Part shown: piece after piece, positions 43,622 through 53,433 of the stretch | Layout: every line of letters begins with the position of its first letter | Numbering within the stretch: the first letter of the stretch is position 1 | Assembly (NCBI RefSeq): GCF_001612825.1 | Contig: NZ_BDBE01000025.1 | Span: 1-64,000, forward strand | Source: Nocardia caishijiensis NBRC 108228 | GTDB lineage: Bacteria; Actinomycetota; Actinomycetes; Mycobacteriales; Mycobacteriaceae | Direction: 5' to 3' | Length of the DNA: 64,000 nucleotides | Program-made: the position numbers and the translations under genes | The notes under the pieces: generated by a model | The model's input: only the letters and a program-made list of their open reading frames with translations | What the model was told of the DNA's origin: nothing | Databases searched by the model: none

Positions 43622-45907
43622 ATGATCGAAGACCCCGCCGACGACCTGACCGTCACCCCGCCGAAGCAGTGGGCGGTCGGCGTTCCCGCCGTGGTCAATG
43701 CCTTGAAGTACTCCCTGTCGCAGAGCACTTTGCCGCGAACCGCGCTCACCCTGCTGAATATCAATCAGCCCGACGGTTTCGACTGCCCCGGCTGCGCGTG
43801 GCCCGAACCCGCGCACCGGACGACCAACGAGTACTGCGAGAACGGCGCGCGTCACATCGCCGACGAGTCGACCACCCGCCGCGTCACCGCCGACTTCTTC
43901 CGCGCGCACCCGATCGCCGAACTCGACACGAAGTCGGACTACTGGCTCAACCAGCAGGGTCGACTCACCGAACCGATGGTCAAACGCCCGGGCGCCACCC
44001 ACTACGAACCCATCGGCTGGGACGCGGCCCTCGACCTCGTCGCCACCACGCTGCACGGCCTCGACTCGCCGAACCAGGCCCTGTTCTACACCTCCGGCAG
44101 GCTCAGCAACGAGGCCGCGTTCCTGCTGCAGCTGTTCGTGCGCGCCTTCGGCACCAACAACCTGCCGGACTGCTCGAACATGTGCCACGAGTCCAGCGGG
44201 TCGGCGTTGAACGAGACGCTCGGGGTGGGCAAGGGGAGCGTGTCGCTGGACGACATCTACCAGGCCGACCTGATCTTCGTCGTCGGCCAGAACCCGGGCA
44301 CCAACCATCCGCGCATGCTCTCGGCGCTCGAGCAGACCAAACGCAACGGCGGCGCGATCGTCGCGGTCAACCCGTTGCCCGAGGCCGGACTCATCCGGTT
44401 CAAGAATCCGCAGAAGGCGCGCGGTGTGCTCGGTCGCGGCACCGCCATCGCCGACCAGTTCCTCAAGATCCGTCCCGGCGGTGACCTGGCCCTGTTCCGC
44501 ATGCTGAACCGGCTGCTGCTCGACGCCGAGGACGCCGCCCCCGGCACCGTGCTCGACCACGACTTCATCGCCGAGAACACCAGCGGTTTCGACGAATACG
44601 CGCGGCAGGCGCGCGAAATCAGCTGGGACACCGCGCTCGCGGCCACCGGTCTCGAACGCGCGGAGATCGAACAGGTGCATCAGCGGGTGCTGGCGAGCAA
44701 GAAGATCATCGTGTGCTGGGCGATGGGGCTCACCCAGCACAAACACGGCGTGCCGACCATCCGCGAGATCGTCGACTTCCTGTTGCTGCGCGGCAATATC
44801 GGCCGCCCCGGCGCCGGGGTGTGTCCGGTGCGCGGGCACAGCAACGTGCAGGGCGACCGCACGATGGGCATCTGGGAACGGCCACCGCGCGCGTTCCTCG
44901 ATGCCCTCGGCGCCGAGTTCTCCTTCACCCCGCCCACCGAACACGGGCTGGATTCGGTCGGGTCCATCCGGGCGATGCGCGACGGCGAGGCGAAGGTATT
45001 CGTCGGTGTCGCGGGCAATTTCGTGCGCGCGACGCCCGACAGCGAGGTCACCGAGGCGGCGCTGCGCCGCTGCGCGCTCACCGTGCAGATCTCCACCAAG
45101 CTCAATCGCTCCCACACGGTGTGCGGCGACACCGCGCTCATTCTGCCGACGCTGGGCCGCAGCGATCGCGACATCCAGGCGGGCGGCGAACAGTTCGTCA
45201 CTGTCGAGGACTCGATGAGCGAGGTGCACGCCTCGCGCGGCCGCCTCGACCCGGCCTCACCGCACCTGCTCAGCGAGGTGGCCATCGTCTCCCGGCTCGC
45301 GCGCCGCACGCTGGGCGCCTCGGCGATTCCCTGGGAGGAGTTCGTCGCCGATTACAGCACCATCCGCGACCGCATCGCGCGCGTGGTGCCCGGTTTCGAG
45401 GACTTCAACGACCGGGTGACCCGGCCGGGCGGGCTGCGACTGGTGAACCCGGTCAACGAGGGCGTCTTCCGCACCGCCACCGGAAAAGCGCGGTTCACCT
45501 GCAACGAGGTGACCGCACTCGACGTGCCACCGGGCTACCTGGTGCTGCAATCGCTGCGGTCCCACGACCAGTGGAACACCGTTCCCTACGGTCCCGACGA
45601 CCGCTATCGCGGCATCCACCACGCGCGCCGCGTGGTGCTGGTCAACCCCGACGACCTCGCCGAACGCGGCCTGGCCGACGGCGACACGGTCGACATCGTC
45701 AGCGTGTGGCACGACGGCAGCGAACGCCGCGCGGAGAAGTTCGTCGTCGTCGCCTACCCGGCGAGCCGGGGTTCGGCGGCGGCCTACTACCCGGAGACCA
45801 ATGTGCTGGTCCCGCTCGACAGCGTCGCCGACATCAGCAACACCCCGACCTCCAAGGGGATCGTCGTGCGCCTCGAACCCGTCGCGGCCGGTTCCGACGT
45901 CGGCTAA
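43622..45907 (+). CDS. FdhF/YdeP-type molybdopterin oxidoreductase
   Basis: Protein of 761 residues of the YdeP/formate-dehydrogenase-alpha-like family. It has [11 protein letters not shown] near residue 53, the metal-ligand region [16 protein letters not shown] where Cys replaces selenocysteine, [60 protein letters not shown], and a C-terminal molybdopterin-guanine-dinucleotide domain. The only N-terminal Cys pair suggests no standard 4Fe-4S motif of four cysteines. YdeP gives acid resistance in E. coli; the substrate is unknown. ATG at 43622. Confidence 0.93.
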   Translation: MIEDPADDLTVTPPKQWAVGVPAVVNALKYSLSQSTLPRTALTLLNINQPDGFDCPGCAWPEPAHRTTNEYCENGARHIADESTTRRVTADFFRAHPIAELDTKSDYWLNQQGRLTEPMVKRPGATHYEPIGWDAALDLVATTLHGLDSPNQALFYTSGRLSNEAAFLLQLFVRAFGTNNLPDCSNMCHESSGSALNETLGVGKGSVSLDDIYQADLIFVVGQNPGTNHPRMLSALEQTKRNGGAIVAVNPLPEAGLIRFKNPQKARGVLGRGTAIADQFLKIRPGGDLALFRMLNRLLLDAEDAAPGTVLDHDFIAENTSGFDEYARQAREISWDTALAATGLERAEIEQVHQRVLASKKIIVCWAMGLTQHKHGVPTIREIVDFLLLRGNIGRPGAGVCPVRGHSNVQGDRTMGIWERPPRAFLDALGAEFSFTPPTEHGLDSVGSIRAMRDGEAKVFVGVAGNFVRATPDSEVTEAALRRCALTVQISTKLNRSHTVCGDTALILPTLGRSDRDIQAGGEQFVTVEDSMSEVHASRGRLDPASPHLLSEVAIVSRLARRTLGASAIPWEEFVADYSTIRDRIARVVPGFEDFNDRVTRPGGLRLVNPVNEGVFRTATGKARFTCNEVTALDVPPGYLVLQSLRSHDQWNTVPYGPDDRYRGIHHARRVVLVNPDDLAERGLADGDTVDIVSVWHDGSERRAEKFVVVAYPASRGSAAAYYPETNVLVPLDSVADISNTPTSKGIVVRLEPVAAGSDVG

Positions 45908-45920
45908 GTACACTTCCGGT

Positions 45921-46784
45921 ATGTCCGTGCGCACCCGTCAGCCACTCGTCCCCGGCACCCAGTCGCCGCTGCGGGACGTCCCGCGTTCCATCGAGCGCCC
46001 CGAATACGTGTGGAAACCGACGGTCAACGAGGGCAAAGAGCCCTGGGTGCAGACGGCCGAGACCATCGAGAAGATGCGCGTCGCGGGCAAGATCGCCGCG
46101 CAGGCGCTCGAGGAAGCGGGCAAGGCGGTGGCACCCGGTGTCACCACCGACGAACTCGACCGCATCGCCCACGAATACATGTGCGACCACGGCGCCTACC
46201 CCTCGACCCTCGGATACAAGGGGTTCCCCAAGTCGTGCTGCACCTCGCTCAACGAGGTGATCTGCCACGGCATCCCCGACTCCACCGTCATCGAGGACGG
46301 CGACATCGTCAACATCGACGTCACCGCCTACATCCACGGCGTGCACGGCGACACCAACAAGACCTTCCTCGCCGGTGACGTCGACGAGGAGGTGCGCCTG
46401 CTGGTCGAGCGCACCGAGGAGGCGACCAACCGGGCGATCAAGGCGGTCAAGCCGGGGCGCGCGCTCAATGTCATCGGCCGCGTCATCGAGGCCTACGCCA
46501 ACCGCTTCGGCTACGGCGTGGTGCGTGACTTCACCGGCCACGGTGTCGGCCCCACCTTCCACAGCGGCCTGGTGATCCTGCACTACGACCAGCCGAACAT
46601 CGACTCGGTCATCGAGCCGGGCATGACCTTCACCATCGAGCCGATGATCAACCTCGGCGGCATCGACTACGACATCTGGGACGACGGCTGGACCGTGGTC
46701 ACCAAGGACCGCAAGTGGACCGCGCAGTTCGAGCACACCCTCGTGGTCACCGAGACGGGCGCGGAAATCCTCACCCTGCCGTGA
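45921..46784 (+). CDS. map: methionine aminopeptidase type I
   Basis: Protein of 287 residues. The N-terminal extension carries RPEYVWKP, the SH3-contact motif of actinobacterial MapB-type enzymes. Metal residues are in [20 protein letters not shown] (two Asp), [13 protein letters not shown] (His), and TIEPMIN plus FEHTLVVTE (two Glu). It removes the initiator Met. The stop overlaps the cobQ start by GTGA. 13 bp follow the previous stop. Confidence 0.97.
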   Translation: MSVRTRQPLVPGTQSPLRDVPRSIERPEYVWKPTVNEGKEPWVQTAETIEKMRVAGKIAAQALEEAGKAVAPGVTTDELDRIAHEYMCDHGAYPSTLGYKGFPKSCCTSLNEVICHGIPDSTVIEDGDIVNIDVTAYIHGVHGDTNKTFLAGDVDEEVRLLVERTEEATNRAIKAVKPGRALNVIGRVIEAYANRFGYGVVRDFTGHGVGPTFHSGLVILHYDQPNIDSVIEPGMTFTIEPMINLGGIDYDIWDDGWTVVTKDRKWTAQFEHTLVVTETGAEILTLP

Positions 46785-48337
46785 GCGGTGCGCTGCGCGG
46801 GGCGCTGCTGATCGCCGGAACCACCTCCGACGCGGGCAAAAGTGTTGTGGTGGCGGGTATCTGCCGGATGCTGGCGCGGCGCGGGGTGCGGGTCGCGCCG
46901 TTCAAGGCGCAGAACATGTCCAACAATTCCGTCGTCACGCTCGACGGTGGGGAGATCGGGCGCGCGCAGGCGTTGCAGGCGCGCGCCTGTGGCCTCGAGC
47001 CGAGCGTGCGGTTCAACCCGGTGTTGTTGAAGCCGGGCAGTGACCGCCGATCGCAGCTGGTGGTGCGCGGCAAGGCGATCGGAACTGTCGGTGCGCGTGA
47101 CTATTTCACCCGTCGTCAGCAGTTACGGGAAGTGGTCGCCGACGAACTCGCCTCGCTGCGTGCCGAATTCGACGTGGTGATCTGCGAGGGTGCCGGGTCA
47201 CCCGCCGAGATCAACCTGCGCGCGACCGATCTGGCGAACATGGGTCTGGCGCGCGCGGCGGATCTTCCGGTTCTCCTGGTCGGCGATATCGATCGCGGTG
47301 GGGTGTTGGCCCATCTGTTCGGGACCGTCGCCGTCCTGGAACCCGAAGACCAGCAACTGATCTCGGGATTCATCGTCAACAAATTCCGTGGCGACGTCTC
47401 CCTGCTGCAACCCGGCATCGACCAGCTCACCGGCCTCACCGGCCGCCCCACCCTCGGTGTCCTCCCGTTCGCCGACGACCTCTGGCTCGACGCCGAGGAC
47501 TCCCTCGGCACCGTCGCGGGCACCCCCGTCGGCCGTCCCGCCCCACCGCACGGCACCGACTGGCTCACCGTCGCCGCCATCCGCCTACCCCGCATCTCCA
47601 ACTCCACCGACATCGAAGCCCTCGCCTGCGAACCCGGCGTCTCGGTCCACTGGGCCGACAGCCCCCACCAACTCACCAGCGCCGACCTGGTGGTCGTCCC
47701 CGGTTCCAAATCCACCATCTCCGACCTGGAATGGTTGCGTGCCAAGGGATTGGGCGAGGCTCTGTGCACTCGCGCCGCGGCGGGCCGCCCCATCCTCGGC
47801 ATCTGCGGCGGCTACCAGATGCTCGGCCGCCGCATCGTCGACGGCGTCGAACACGTCGACACCGAGCACGGCTCGCTACCGACCGTGGTCGACGGACTCG
47901 GCCTACTCGACCTCGACATCGAATTCGCCGACCCGAAGATCGCCCAGCAGGTGACCGGCGCGGCGGGAGAGCACGCGGTGCACGGCTACGAGATCCATCA
48001 CGGCCGGGTGCACCGCACCGGCGACCCGGCCTGGCTCACCATCGCGGGCGCGCCGGAAGGCAGTGCCCAGGAAGCGATCTGGGGGACTCACGTCCACGGT
48101 GTCCTCGAATCCGACGAGTTCCGTCGCGGCTGGCTCACTGAGGTCGCGCACCGAGCGGGGCGCCCCGAATTCGTCGTCGCCCCCGCCACCTCGGTCGCGT
48201 CCGTGCGCGAAGCCCAGCTCGACCTCCTCGCCGATCTGATCGAGAAGAATCTCGACCTCGCCGCCCTGGAGACGCTGATCCGGGAAGGTTCCTCCGGTGG
48301 TGCTGTTATTCGGACCGCGACGATCGGCTCGAATTGA
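46781..48337 (+). CDS. cobQ: cobyric acid synthase
   Basis: Protein of 518 residues that amidates the b, d, e and g side chains of adenosylcobyrinate diamide. N-terminal ATPase: [22 protein letters not shown], then [11 protein letters not shown]-terminal type-1 glutamine amidotransferase: [12 protein letters not shown] with the nucleophile Cys, and the His in [15 protein letters not shown] start inside the map stop. Works with cobO and cobB about 9 kb downstream. Confidence 0.97.
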   Translation: MSGALRGALLIAGTTSDAGKSVVVAGICRMLARRGVRVAPFKAQNMSNNSVVTLDGGEIGRAQALQARACGLEPSVRFNPVLLKPGSDRRSQLVVRGKAIGTVGARDYFTRRQQLREVVADELASLRAEFDVVICEGAGSPAEINLRATDLANMGLARAADLPVLLVGDIDRGGVLAHLFGTVAVLEPEDQQLISGFIVNKFRGDVSLLQPGIDQLTGLTGRPTLGVLPFADDLWLDAEDSLGTVAGTPVGRPAPPHGTDWLTVAAIRLPRISNSTDIEALACEPGVSVHWADSPHQLTSADLVVVPGSKSTISDLEWLRAKGLGEALCTRAAAGRPILGICGGYQMLGRRIVDGVEHVDTEHGSLPTVVDGLGLLDLDIEFADPKIAQQVTGAAGEHAVHGYEIHHGRVHRTGDPAWLTIAGAPEGSAQEAIWGTHVHGVLESDEFRRGWLTEVAHRAGRPEFVVAPATSVASVREAQLDLLADLIEKNLDLAALETLIREGSSGGAVIRTATIGSN

Positions 48338-48367
48338 ATCAACGGTGAATCGCACACTCGACGGGGA

Positions 48368-48874
48368 CTACGGATCGACGAGGGGCAATCGCCAGATCCT
48401 CGCCCCTTCCTCAGTGAGATTCGTGTGCTCGTTGACCCGTATGAGCAGATCGCCATCCTCGGGCAGGCGCTCGCGATATGCCCAGCCACCCTTGTTGCTC
48501 ACCCTCCGTTCCGGTGGTAAGTCGGGGTCGAACTCGACTACGAACCCCTCGCGTAGCCTCCCGTAGAAGCCGCGCAGGCGGTCGAGCTTGTATTCGGCCA
48601 TCCCGTTCCCGCCCGTAGCGACGAATTCCCCATGGTTGCGCAGCCGTTGGTAGGGTGCGGCCTGACTGAAGACAACAGGGCATTTCCAAGGGAAATGCTC
48701 TCGGAGCAGTTTCTCGGTCGGGGTGAGCCGCCCCCCGTACGTGTGCTTGATCCACGACACGTACTGTCGCGTCACGTTGAACTGCCTGGCGATTTCGGAC
48801 TGTGAAAGCCCTTTGTTCTTCAAGGCCTCCACGATTGCCAAGGACAGTTTCTGTTCGTTCTCTTCGTCGTGCAC
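48368..48874 (-). CDS. XRE-type DNA-binding protein
   Basis: Protein of 168 residues. HTH at about 8-45: LSLAIVEALKNKGLSQSEIARQFNVTRQYVSWIKHTYGG. The remainder (GFVVEFDPDLPPERRVSNKGGWAYRER, NEHTNLTEEGARIWRLP) is not a known domain to me. It stands alone between cobQ and an orphan gene. Confidence 0.8.
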   Translation of the reverse strand: MHDEENEQKLSLAIVEALKNKGLSQSEIARQFNVTRQYVSWIKHTYGGRLTPTEKLLREHFPWKCPVVFSQAAPYQRLRNHGEFVATGGNGMAEYKLDRLRGFYGRLREGFVVEFDPDLPPERRVSNKGGWAYRERLPEDGDLLIRVNEHTNLTEEGARIWRLPLVDP

Positions 48875-49229
48875 AGCTTCTCCGGCTCAGTGGTTCCCGA
48901 TGTCGAGCCAGCACATTGTTCCAGACAGTACGAATGCTGGAATTACCAGTGCAACCGGAGTCGGTTCTTCGGGCCGATCCCTTTCGATTGTCGATCGTAT
49001 GACCAGGGACGTGCTGCGTGCGTCGACCTGCTCGGGCTGTGCCGCAGGTCGCGACGTGTTCGCGGTGTGGGTCCGCTCTCGTCCTCACCGGCTGGGCCGC
49101 TGCCTTGTGACAGGTTCGGCAATTTCCGGGTTCCGGGCAGTGAAAGCCCAGTACACGGGGTCGGCGCGGGCGGGGCGTCGCCGTCGAACGGCGGGTGGTG
49201 TTCAGGGTGGGCGTGTACCGTAAACCGGC
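48875..49229. other. intergenic stretch without a gene
   Basis: No supported gene in 355 bp. TTCCAG (48919-48924) and CTGGAA (48937-48942) form an inverted repeat close to the start of the XRE gene and may be its operator. The sequence just before 49230 contains the promoter and ribosome site of the plus-strand gene. Confidence 0.4.
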
Positions 49230-49793
49230 ATGAAATCTCGGCAGATCACGGTCGGTGACCGGGCCTGGACAGTGCGGGTCGACGGGCCCTCCTCGCGGCA
49301 CAATGTGCTGCTGCTTCCCGATGTGGACGACCCTGCTGACGTGTTCGACAAGGTGTGCGCGCGGCTGCACGAATCCGATCTGCAGACCGTGGTCGTCGAG
49401 TCCGTCGAAGGGCTCGAGCCCGCGGGGGTGCACGCTATTCTCGACGAACTCGAGCTGCCCTACGTCAACGTGGCCGGTCGCGGGGCGGGCGCGGCACTCG
49501 CGTGGCGTGTGTGCGCGGGCCGGTTCGGCCGGTTCATGAGTCTCGTCGTCGCCGATCATGGTCACCCGGCCGTGCCGGGCGCCGACGGTACGGTCCCCGA
49601 CGCGGCCTGCCCGCCGCTCGAACTCCCGGTGACGATGATGGTCACCAAGAGCCTCCCGCGCGCCACCGCCGATGCGTCCGGCCGCTTCGTCTACGGCGAA
49701 TTCCGCGTCGTGCCGCTGGAAGTCGACAACATCGCCACCGAGGCGGGCCACGAACTCGCCACCGAGATCGTGCTGCGCACCAGCCTCTGGTGA
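49230..49793 (+). CDS. alpha/beta-hydrolase-like protein without clear nucleophile
   Basis: Protein of 187 residues. NVLLLPDVDDPADVFDKVCARL and DLQTVVVES resemble the first strands of an alpha/beta hydrolase and YVNVAGRGAGAALAWRVCAGRFG the nucleophile elbow, but the Ser position is occupied by Gly or Ala. FMSLVVADHGHP and LPVTMMVTK fit later strands. It may be a binding protein or non-enzyme. ATG start. Confidence 0.6.
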   Translation: MKSRQITVGDRAWTVRVDGPSSRHNVLLLPDVDDPADVFDKVCARLHESDLQTVVVESVEGLEPAGVHAILDELELPYVNVAGRGAGAALAWRVCAGRFGRFMSLVVADHGHPAVPGADGTVPDAACPPLELPVTMMVTKSLPRATADASGRFVYGEFRVVPLEVDNIATEAGHELATEIVLRTSLW

Positions 49794-49797
49794 ATCG

Positions 49798-49860
49798 TGA
49801 TCACCACGCTCCGGTGGCGTTCGGCTCTCGCGTGTTCCTGAACTGAGAGCGTGGTGATCA
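49798..49860. terminator. long inverted repeat between convergent genes
   Basis: tgatcaccacgctc (49798-49811) and gagcgtggtgatca (49847-49860) are a perfect 14-bp inverted repeat around a 35-base loop, between two convergent stops. Likely a shared terminator. Confidence 0.65.
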
Positions 49861-49871
49861 ATCGTCGGGGT

Positions 49872-50912
49872 TCAGGACTTGCGATACGTGGCGAGCCAGT
49901 CGAGCCAACTGTCGGTTTCGGCGAAGGCGACAGCGCGTACGGCCTCCGAGGACAGGAAGACGTCGTGGCGGGCGCCGTCGATGGGGACGATGGTGGTGCG
50001 TTCGCCCAGGCAGCCTGCCCAGCGCTGGATCTGCTTCACGTCGAGCACGGCATCGGCCACGTCGACGGCGGAACTGTGTTGCCGGGCGAACTTGGTGACC
50101 CGCGACCGCAGGATCAGCGCGGGCACACCGATGGTGAGCCCCTGGTGCAGCCGCGCGTGACCCTGTCGGATCGCCCGCAACCAGCCGAGGCGCACCGGTT
50201 CGCCGGTCAACGGCTTCCAATCCAGGTTGTAGTCCCACTCACCGGAGCGGGTGTGGTGCAGGCTGTCGCCGTAGGCGGTGCTCACCCCCATGCCGGGGAT
50301 CTGCGCGAACGCTCGGAACCGGCCGACGGCGTTGATGATGGGCGTGCCGACGGTGCGGTAATACGACGGACCCTGCAGATCGAACCAGGGACTGTTGAGT
50401 ACCACCCCGGCCACGCCCGCCGCCGCGCTGCCGCCCGCGGCCTCGAGCCGGTCCAGCCACAGCGGTGTGATCAGGCCGCCGGTCGAGTGCGCCACGATCA
50501 GCACATCGTTGCCGGTCTCCTCGCGCGCGATCCGCAGCGCCTCGCTGAGTTCGGTGTCGTAGAGCGCCAGGTCGCTCACGTAGTGCGCGCTCTGCCCCTC
50601 ACGCCGTGAGCGACCGCATTTACGCAGGTCGAGGGCGTAGAAGCGGTGCCCGCGCGCGGCGAAGTGCTCGGCCAGGTGTTCCTGGAAGAAGTAGTCGGTG
50701 AAGCCGTGCACGTACAGCACTGTCGGCTCGTGCGCCGCGGCGGCGGCGTCGGGCAGATAGCGCACCAGGGTGGCGACGATCTCGCCCTCGCCGTCGGGGT
50801 CGGTGCCGAGCGGCAGGGTTCGCTGCTGGTACGCCGTGCCGAGGATGTCGGTCTGCCACTGCTCGTCGGTCCGGTCGGCGATCCCGTGGGTTTCGTTCGT
50901 CACACCGGTCAA
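49872..50912 (-). CDS. alpha/beta hydrolase (lysophospholipase/monoglyceride-lipase-like)
   Basis: Protein of 346 residues. VLYVHGFTDYFFQEHLAEHF is the oxyanion strand, LDLRKCGRS follows, the nucleophile Ser is in IVAHSTGGLI, and the acid/His part is near GARHDVFLS. A homologue (Rv2854) sits at the same place relative to mqo in M. tuberculosis. Substrate unknown; a serine esterase is likely. Divergent from mqo by 223 bp, a gap with no gene seen. Confidence 0.92.
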   Translation of the reverse strand: MTGVTNETHGIADRTDEQWQTDILGTAYQQRTLPLGTDPDGEGEIVATLVRYLPDAAAAAHEPTVLYVHGFTDYFFQEHLAEHFAARGHRFYALDLRKCGRSRREGQSAHYVSDLALYDTELSEALRIAREETGNDVLIVAHSTGGLITPLWLDRLEAAGGSAAAGVAGVVLNSPWFDLQGPSYYRTVGTPIINAVGRFRAFAQIPGMGVSTAYGDSLHHTRSGEWDYNLDWKPLTGEPVRLGWLRAIRQGHARLHQGLTIGVPALILRSRVTKFARQHSSAVDVADAVLDVKQIQRWAGCLGERTTIVPIDGARHDVFLSSEAVRAVAFAETDSWLDWLATYRKS

Positions 50913-51135
50913 TCTATCGCGGGGTCAGCGCGACGTGCAGGGTTGGTTTACATCACATTCGGCAGGTCGGGTGGTGTGAGCCGATCTGCTGAGGTGCACA
51001 ATTGAGTTCAGGTGAACGACGGGTAACCTACCCCCGGCGATTCACCGCGAGTCGCATCAACACTGCCAAGCGCCCGCGCCAAGCGAACCTACCCGCCGGT
51101 GGTTAGCTGAGAAGGACAAGGAAGTCGATCTACCC

Positions 51136-52668
51136 GTGCCGAACGCTGCGAAGATTGAAAAGACCGATGTAGTTCTCATCGGCGCAGGCATCATGAGTGC
51201 CACGCTGGGCGCGCTGCTGCGGCAGTTGCAGCCGGACTGGACGGTTTCGGTGTTCGAGCGGCTCGACGCCGCCGCCGCCGAGAGCAGCGACCCGTGGAAC
51301 AACGCGGGCACCGGGCACTCGGCACTGTGCGAGCTGAACTACAGCCCGCAGAACGCCGACGGCTCGGTCGATGTCAGCAAGGCGATCGACATCAACGAAC
51401 GCTTCCAGGTCTCGCGCCAGTTCTGGGCCTCGGCGGTGGACACCGGGGTACTCGACGACCCCGCGGGCTTCATCAACCCCATTCCGCACGTCAGCTTCGT
51501 GCACGGCGCCGACAACGTCGAGTACCTGCGCAAGCGCTACGAGGCACTGGCCCCGCACCCGCTGTTCCGCGGAATGGAGTACATCGACACCCCCGACGAG
51601 TTCGCCAAGCGTCTGCCGCTGATGGCCAAGGGCCGTGACTTCTCCGACCCGATCGCCCTGAACTGGACCGACGGCGGCACCGACATCGACTTCGGCGCGC
51701 TCACCAAGCAGCTGCTGGCCTACATCGGCCGCTCCGGCGGCGAGATCGCCTTCGGCACCGAGGTCCGCGACCTGGACAAGCAGTCCGACGGTTCCTGGAA
51801 CGTCACCGTGCGCAACCTGCGCACCTACCAGTCGCGCACCATCAACGCGAAGTTCGTGTTCGTCGGTGCCGGTGGTGGCGCGTTGCCGCTGCTGCAGAAG
51901 TCGGGCATCAAGGAGGCCAAGGGCTTCGGCGGCTTCCCGATCAGCGGCCAGTTCCTGCGCTCGACCAACCCCGACCTGATCGCCGCGCACGAGGCCAAGG
52001 TGTACGGCAAGGCCGCCGTCGGCGCACCGCCGATGTCGGTGCCGCACTTGGACACCCGCGTCATCAACGGCAAGAAGGGACTGCTGTTCGGCCCCTACGC
52101 GGGCTGGACCCCCAAGTTCCTCAAGGACGGCTCCAACGCCGACCTGTTCAAGTCGATCAAGCCGAACAACATCGGTTCGCTCATCGGCGTCGGCCTCACC
52201 GAGATGGGTCTCACCAAGTACCTGATCAGCGAGCTGCTGAAGTCGCAGAACGGCAAGGTCGGTGTGCTCGAGGAGTTCCTGCCGCGTGCCGATGGCCGCG
52301 ACTGGGAGCTCATCACCGCCGGTCAGCGTGTGCAGGTGATCCGGCGTAAGGGCGCCGGTGGCGTGCTCGAGTTCGGCACCGCCGTCATCTCCGCCCAGGA
52401 CGGCACCATCGCCGGTCTGCTCGGCGCCTCGCCCGGCGCCTCGACCTGCGTCACCGCGATGCTCGACGTGATGCAGCGGTGCTTCCCGCGTGAATACGCC
52501 GACTGGACCCCGCAGCTGCAGCAGATGATCCCCTCGCTGGGTCAGAAGCTGTCGGAGAACCAGGCCCTGTTCCAGGAAGTGTGGGACTGGACCAGCAAGA
52601 CCCTCAAGCTCGACGAGGCCACCGCGACCACCCAGGAAGACGCGCTCGGCTTCGCCCAGGTGCGATAG
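51136..52668 (+). CDS. mqo: malate:quinone oxidoreductase
   Basis: Protein of 510 residues that oxidises malate to oxaloacetate and passes electrons to menaquinone at the membrane face. FAD motif: [20 protein letters not shown]. Other family blocks: [44 protein letters not shown], and the C-terminal [20 protein letters not shown] start behind GAAGGACAAGGAA. Six bp separate it from the GNAT gene. Confidence 0.98.
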   Translation: MPNAAKIEKTDVVLIGAGIMSATLGALLRQLQPDWTVSVFERLDAAAAESSDPWNNAGTGHSALCELNYSPQNADGSVDVSKAIDINERFQVSRQFWASAVDTGVLDDPAGFINPIPHVSFVHGADNVEYLRKRYEALAPHPLFRGMEYIDTPDEFAKRLPLMAKGRDFSDPIALNWTDGGTDIDFGALTKQLLAYIGRSGGEIAFGTEVRDLDKQSDGSWNVTVRNLRTYQSRTINAKFVFVGAGGGALPLLQKSGIKEAKGFGGFPISGQFLRSTNPDLIAAHEAKVYGKAAVGAPPMSVPHLDTRVINGKKGLLFGPYAGWTPKFLKDGSNADLFKSIKPNNIGSLIGVGLTEMGLTKYLISELLKSQNGKVGVLEEFLPRADGRDWELITAGQRVQVIRRKGAGGVLEFGTAVISAQDGTIAGLLGASPGASTCVTAMLDVMQRCFPREYADWTPQLQQMIPSLGQKLSENQALFQEVWDWTSKTLKLDEATATTQEDALGFAQVR

Positions 52669-52674
52669 CCCGCC

Positions 52675-53106
52675 GTGCCGGTCGTGCTGAAACGGTCGTG
52701 GGCGGCGGACCTCGACTCCGCCACCCTCTACCGGCTGCTGCGGTTGCGTGTCGACGTGTTCGTCGTGGAGCAGGAATGCGCCTATCCCGAACTGGACGGG
52801 CGCGACCTGCTGCCCGGCACCCGGCACCTGTGGATCGACGACGACGGTGAGATCGCGGCGACCCTGCGCCTGCTCGAAGAGCGGGACGGGTTCCGCATCG
52901 GCCGGGTGTGCGTGGCGGCGTACGCCCGCAAGCGCGGCTACACCACGCGGCTGATGCAGGCCGCGCTTGCCGAAACCGGTTCGGCGACAGTGCGATTGGA
53001 CGCCCAATCGCACCTGACCGGCATGTACGCCAAGTTCGGTTTCACCGTCGACGGACCGGAATACGACGACGACGGCATCATGCACGTCCCGATGCGTCGA
53101 GGCTGA
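52675..53106 (+). CDS. GNAT acetyltransferase, ElaA-like
   Basis: Protein of 143 residues. LYRLLRLRVDVFVVEQECAYPELDGRDLLPGTRHL is the typical ElaA start, IGRVCVAAYARKRGYTTRLMQ the acetyl-CoA loop. Substrate unknown. GTG start right after mqo; the same order occurs in M. tuberculosis. Confidence 0.93.
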   Translation: MPVVLKRSWAADLDSATLYRLLRLRVDVFVVEQECAYPELDGRDLLPGTRHLWIDDDGEIAATLRLLEERDGFRIGRVCVAAYARKRGYTTRLMQAALAETGSATVRLDAQSHLTGMYAKFGFTVDGPEYDDDGIMHVPMRRG

Positions 53107-53433
53107 CCCGCGGTCGCCGCGAGTCCGGGCGTAGATGCCATCGTCGAACGGTGGGACACCGGCCGCGCTTCACCTGGTGCCGACTCGCCCACGTGGGAGA
53201 CGGCCCAAGCAGCGACGTTCTCGACAGTGCCGTCGCGTGCGTTCTCGCGGAAGATCGCGGAACACAGGACGCTGGGCGGCGGCACCCGCACGCGCGGCGG
53301 GCACAGAGCGGTCAGCCGAACTCCCCGACACTGGTGCGGCGGGTCGCCGCTGGAGTCGCGGTCAGCGGCGCACCGGGTGCCGCGCGTCGGGCAGTGACGC
53401 CCGCGAGTCAGGGGTCGACGGGGCGCGCATACA
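53107..53433. other. intergenic stretch ahead of the chelatase gene
   Basis: 327 bp without a supported gene. I looked for a cobalamin riboswitch; only a weak B12-box-like string (gagtcaggggtcgac, 53406-53420) is present, so I do not call one. Confidence 0.4.

Noticed and set aside
53107..53433. Cobalamin riboswitch before the chelatase gene
   Set aside because: Only a weak B12-box-like string; the other conserved blocks of the riboswitch core were not found.
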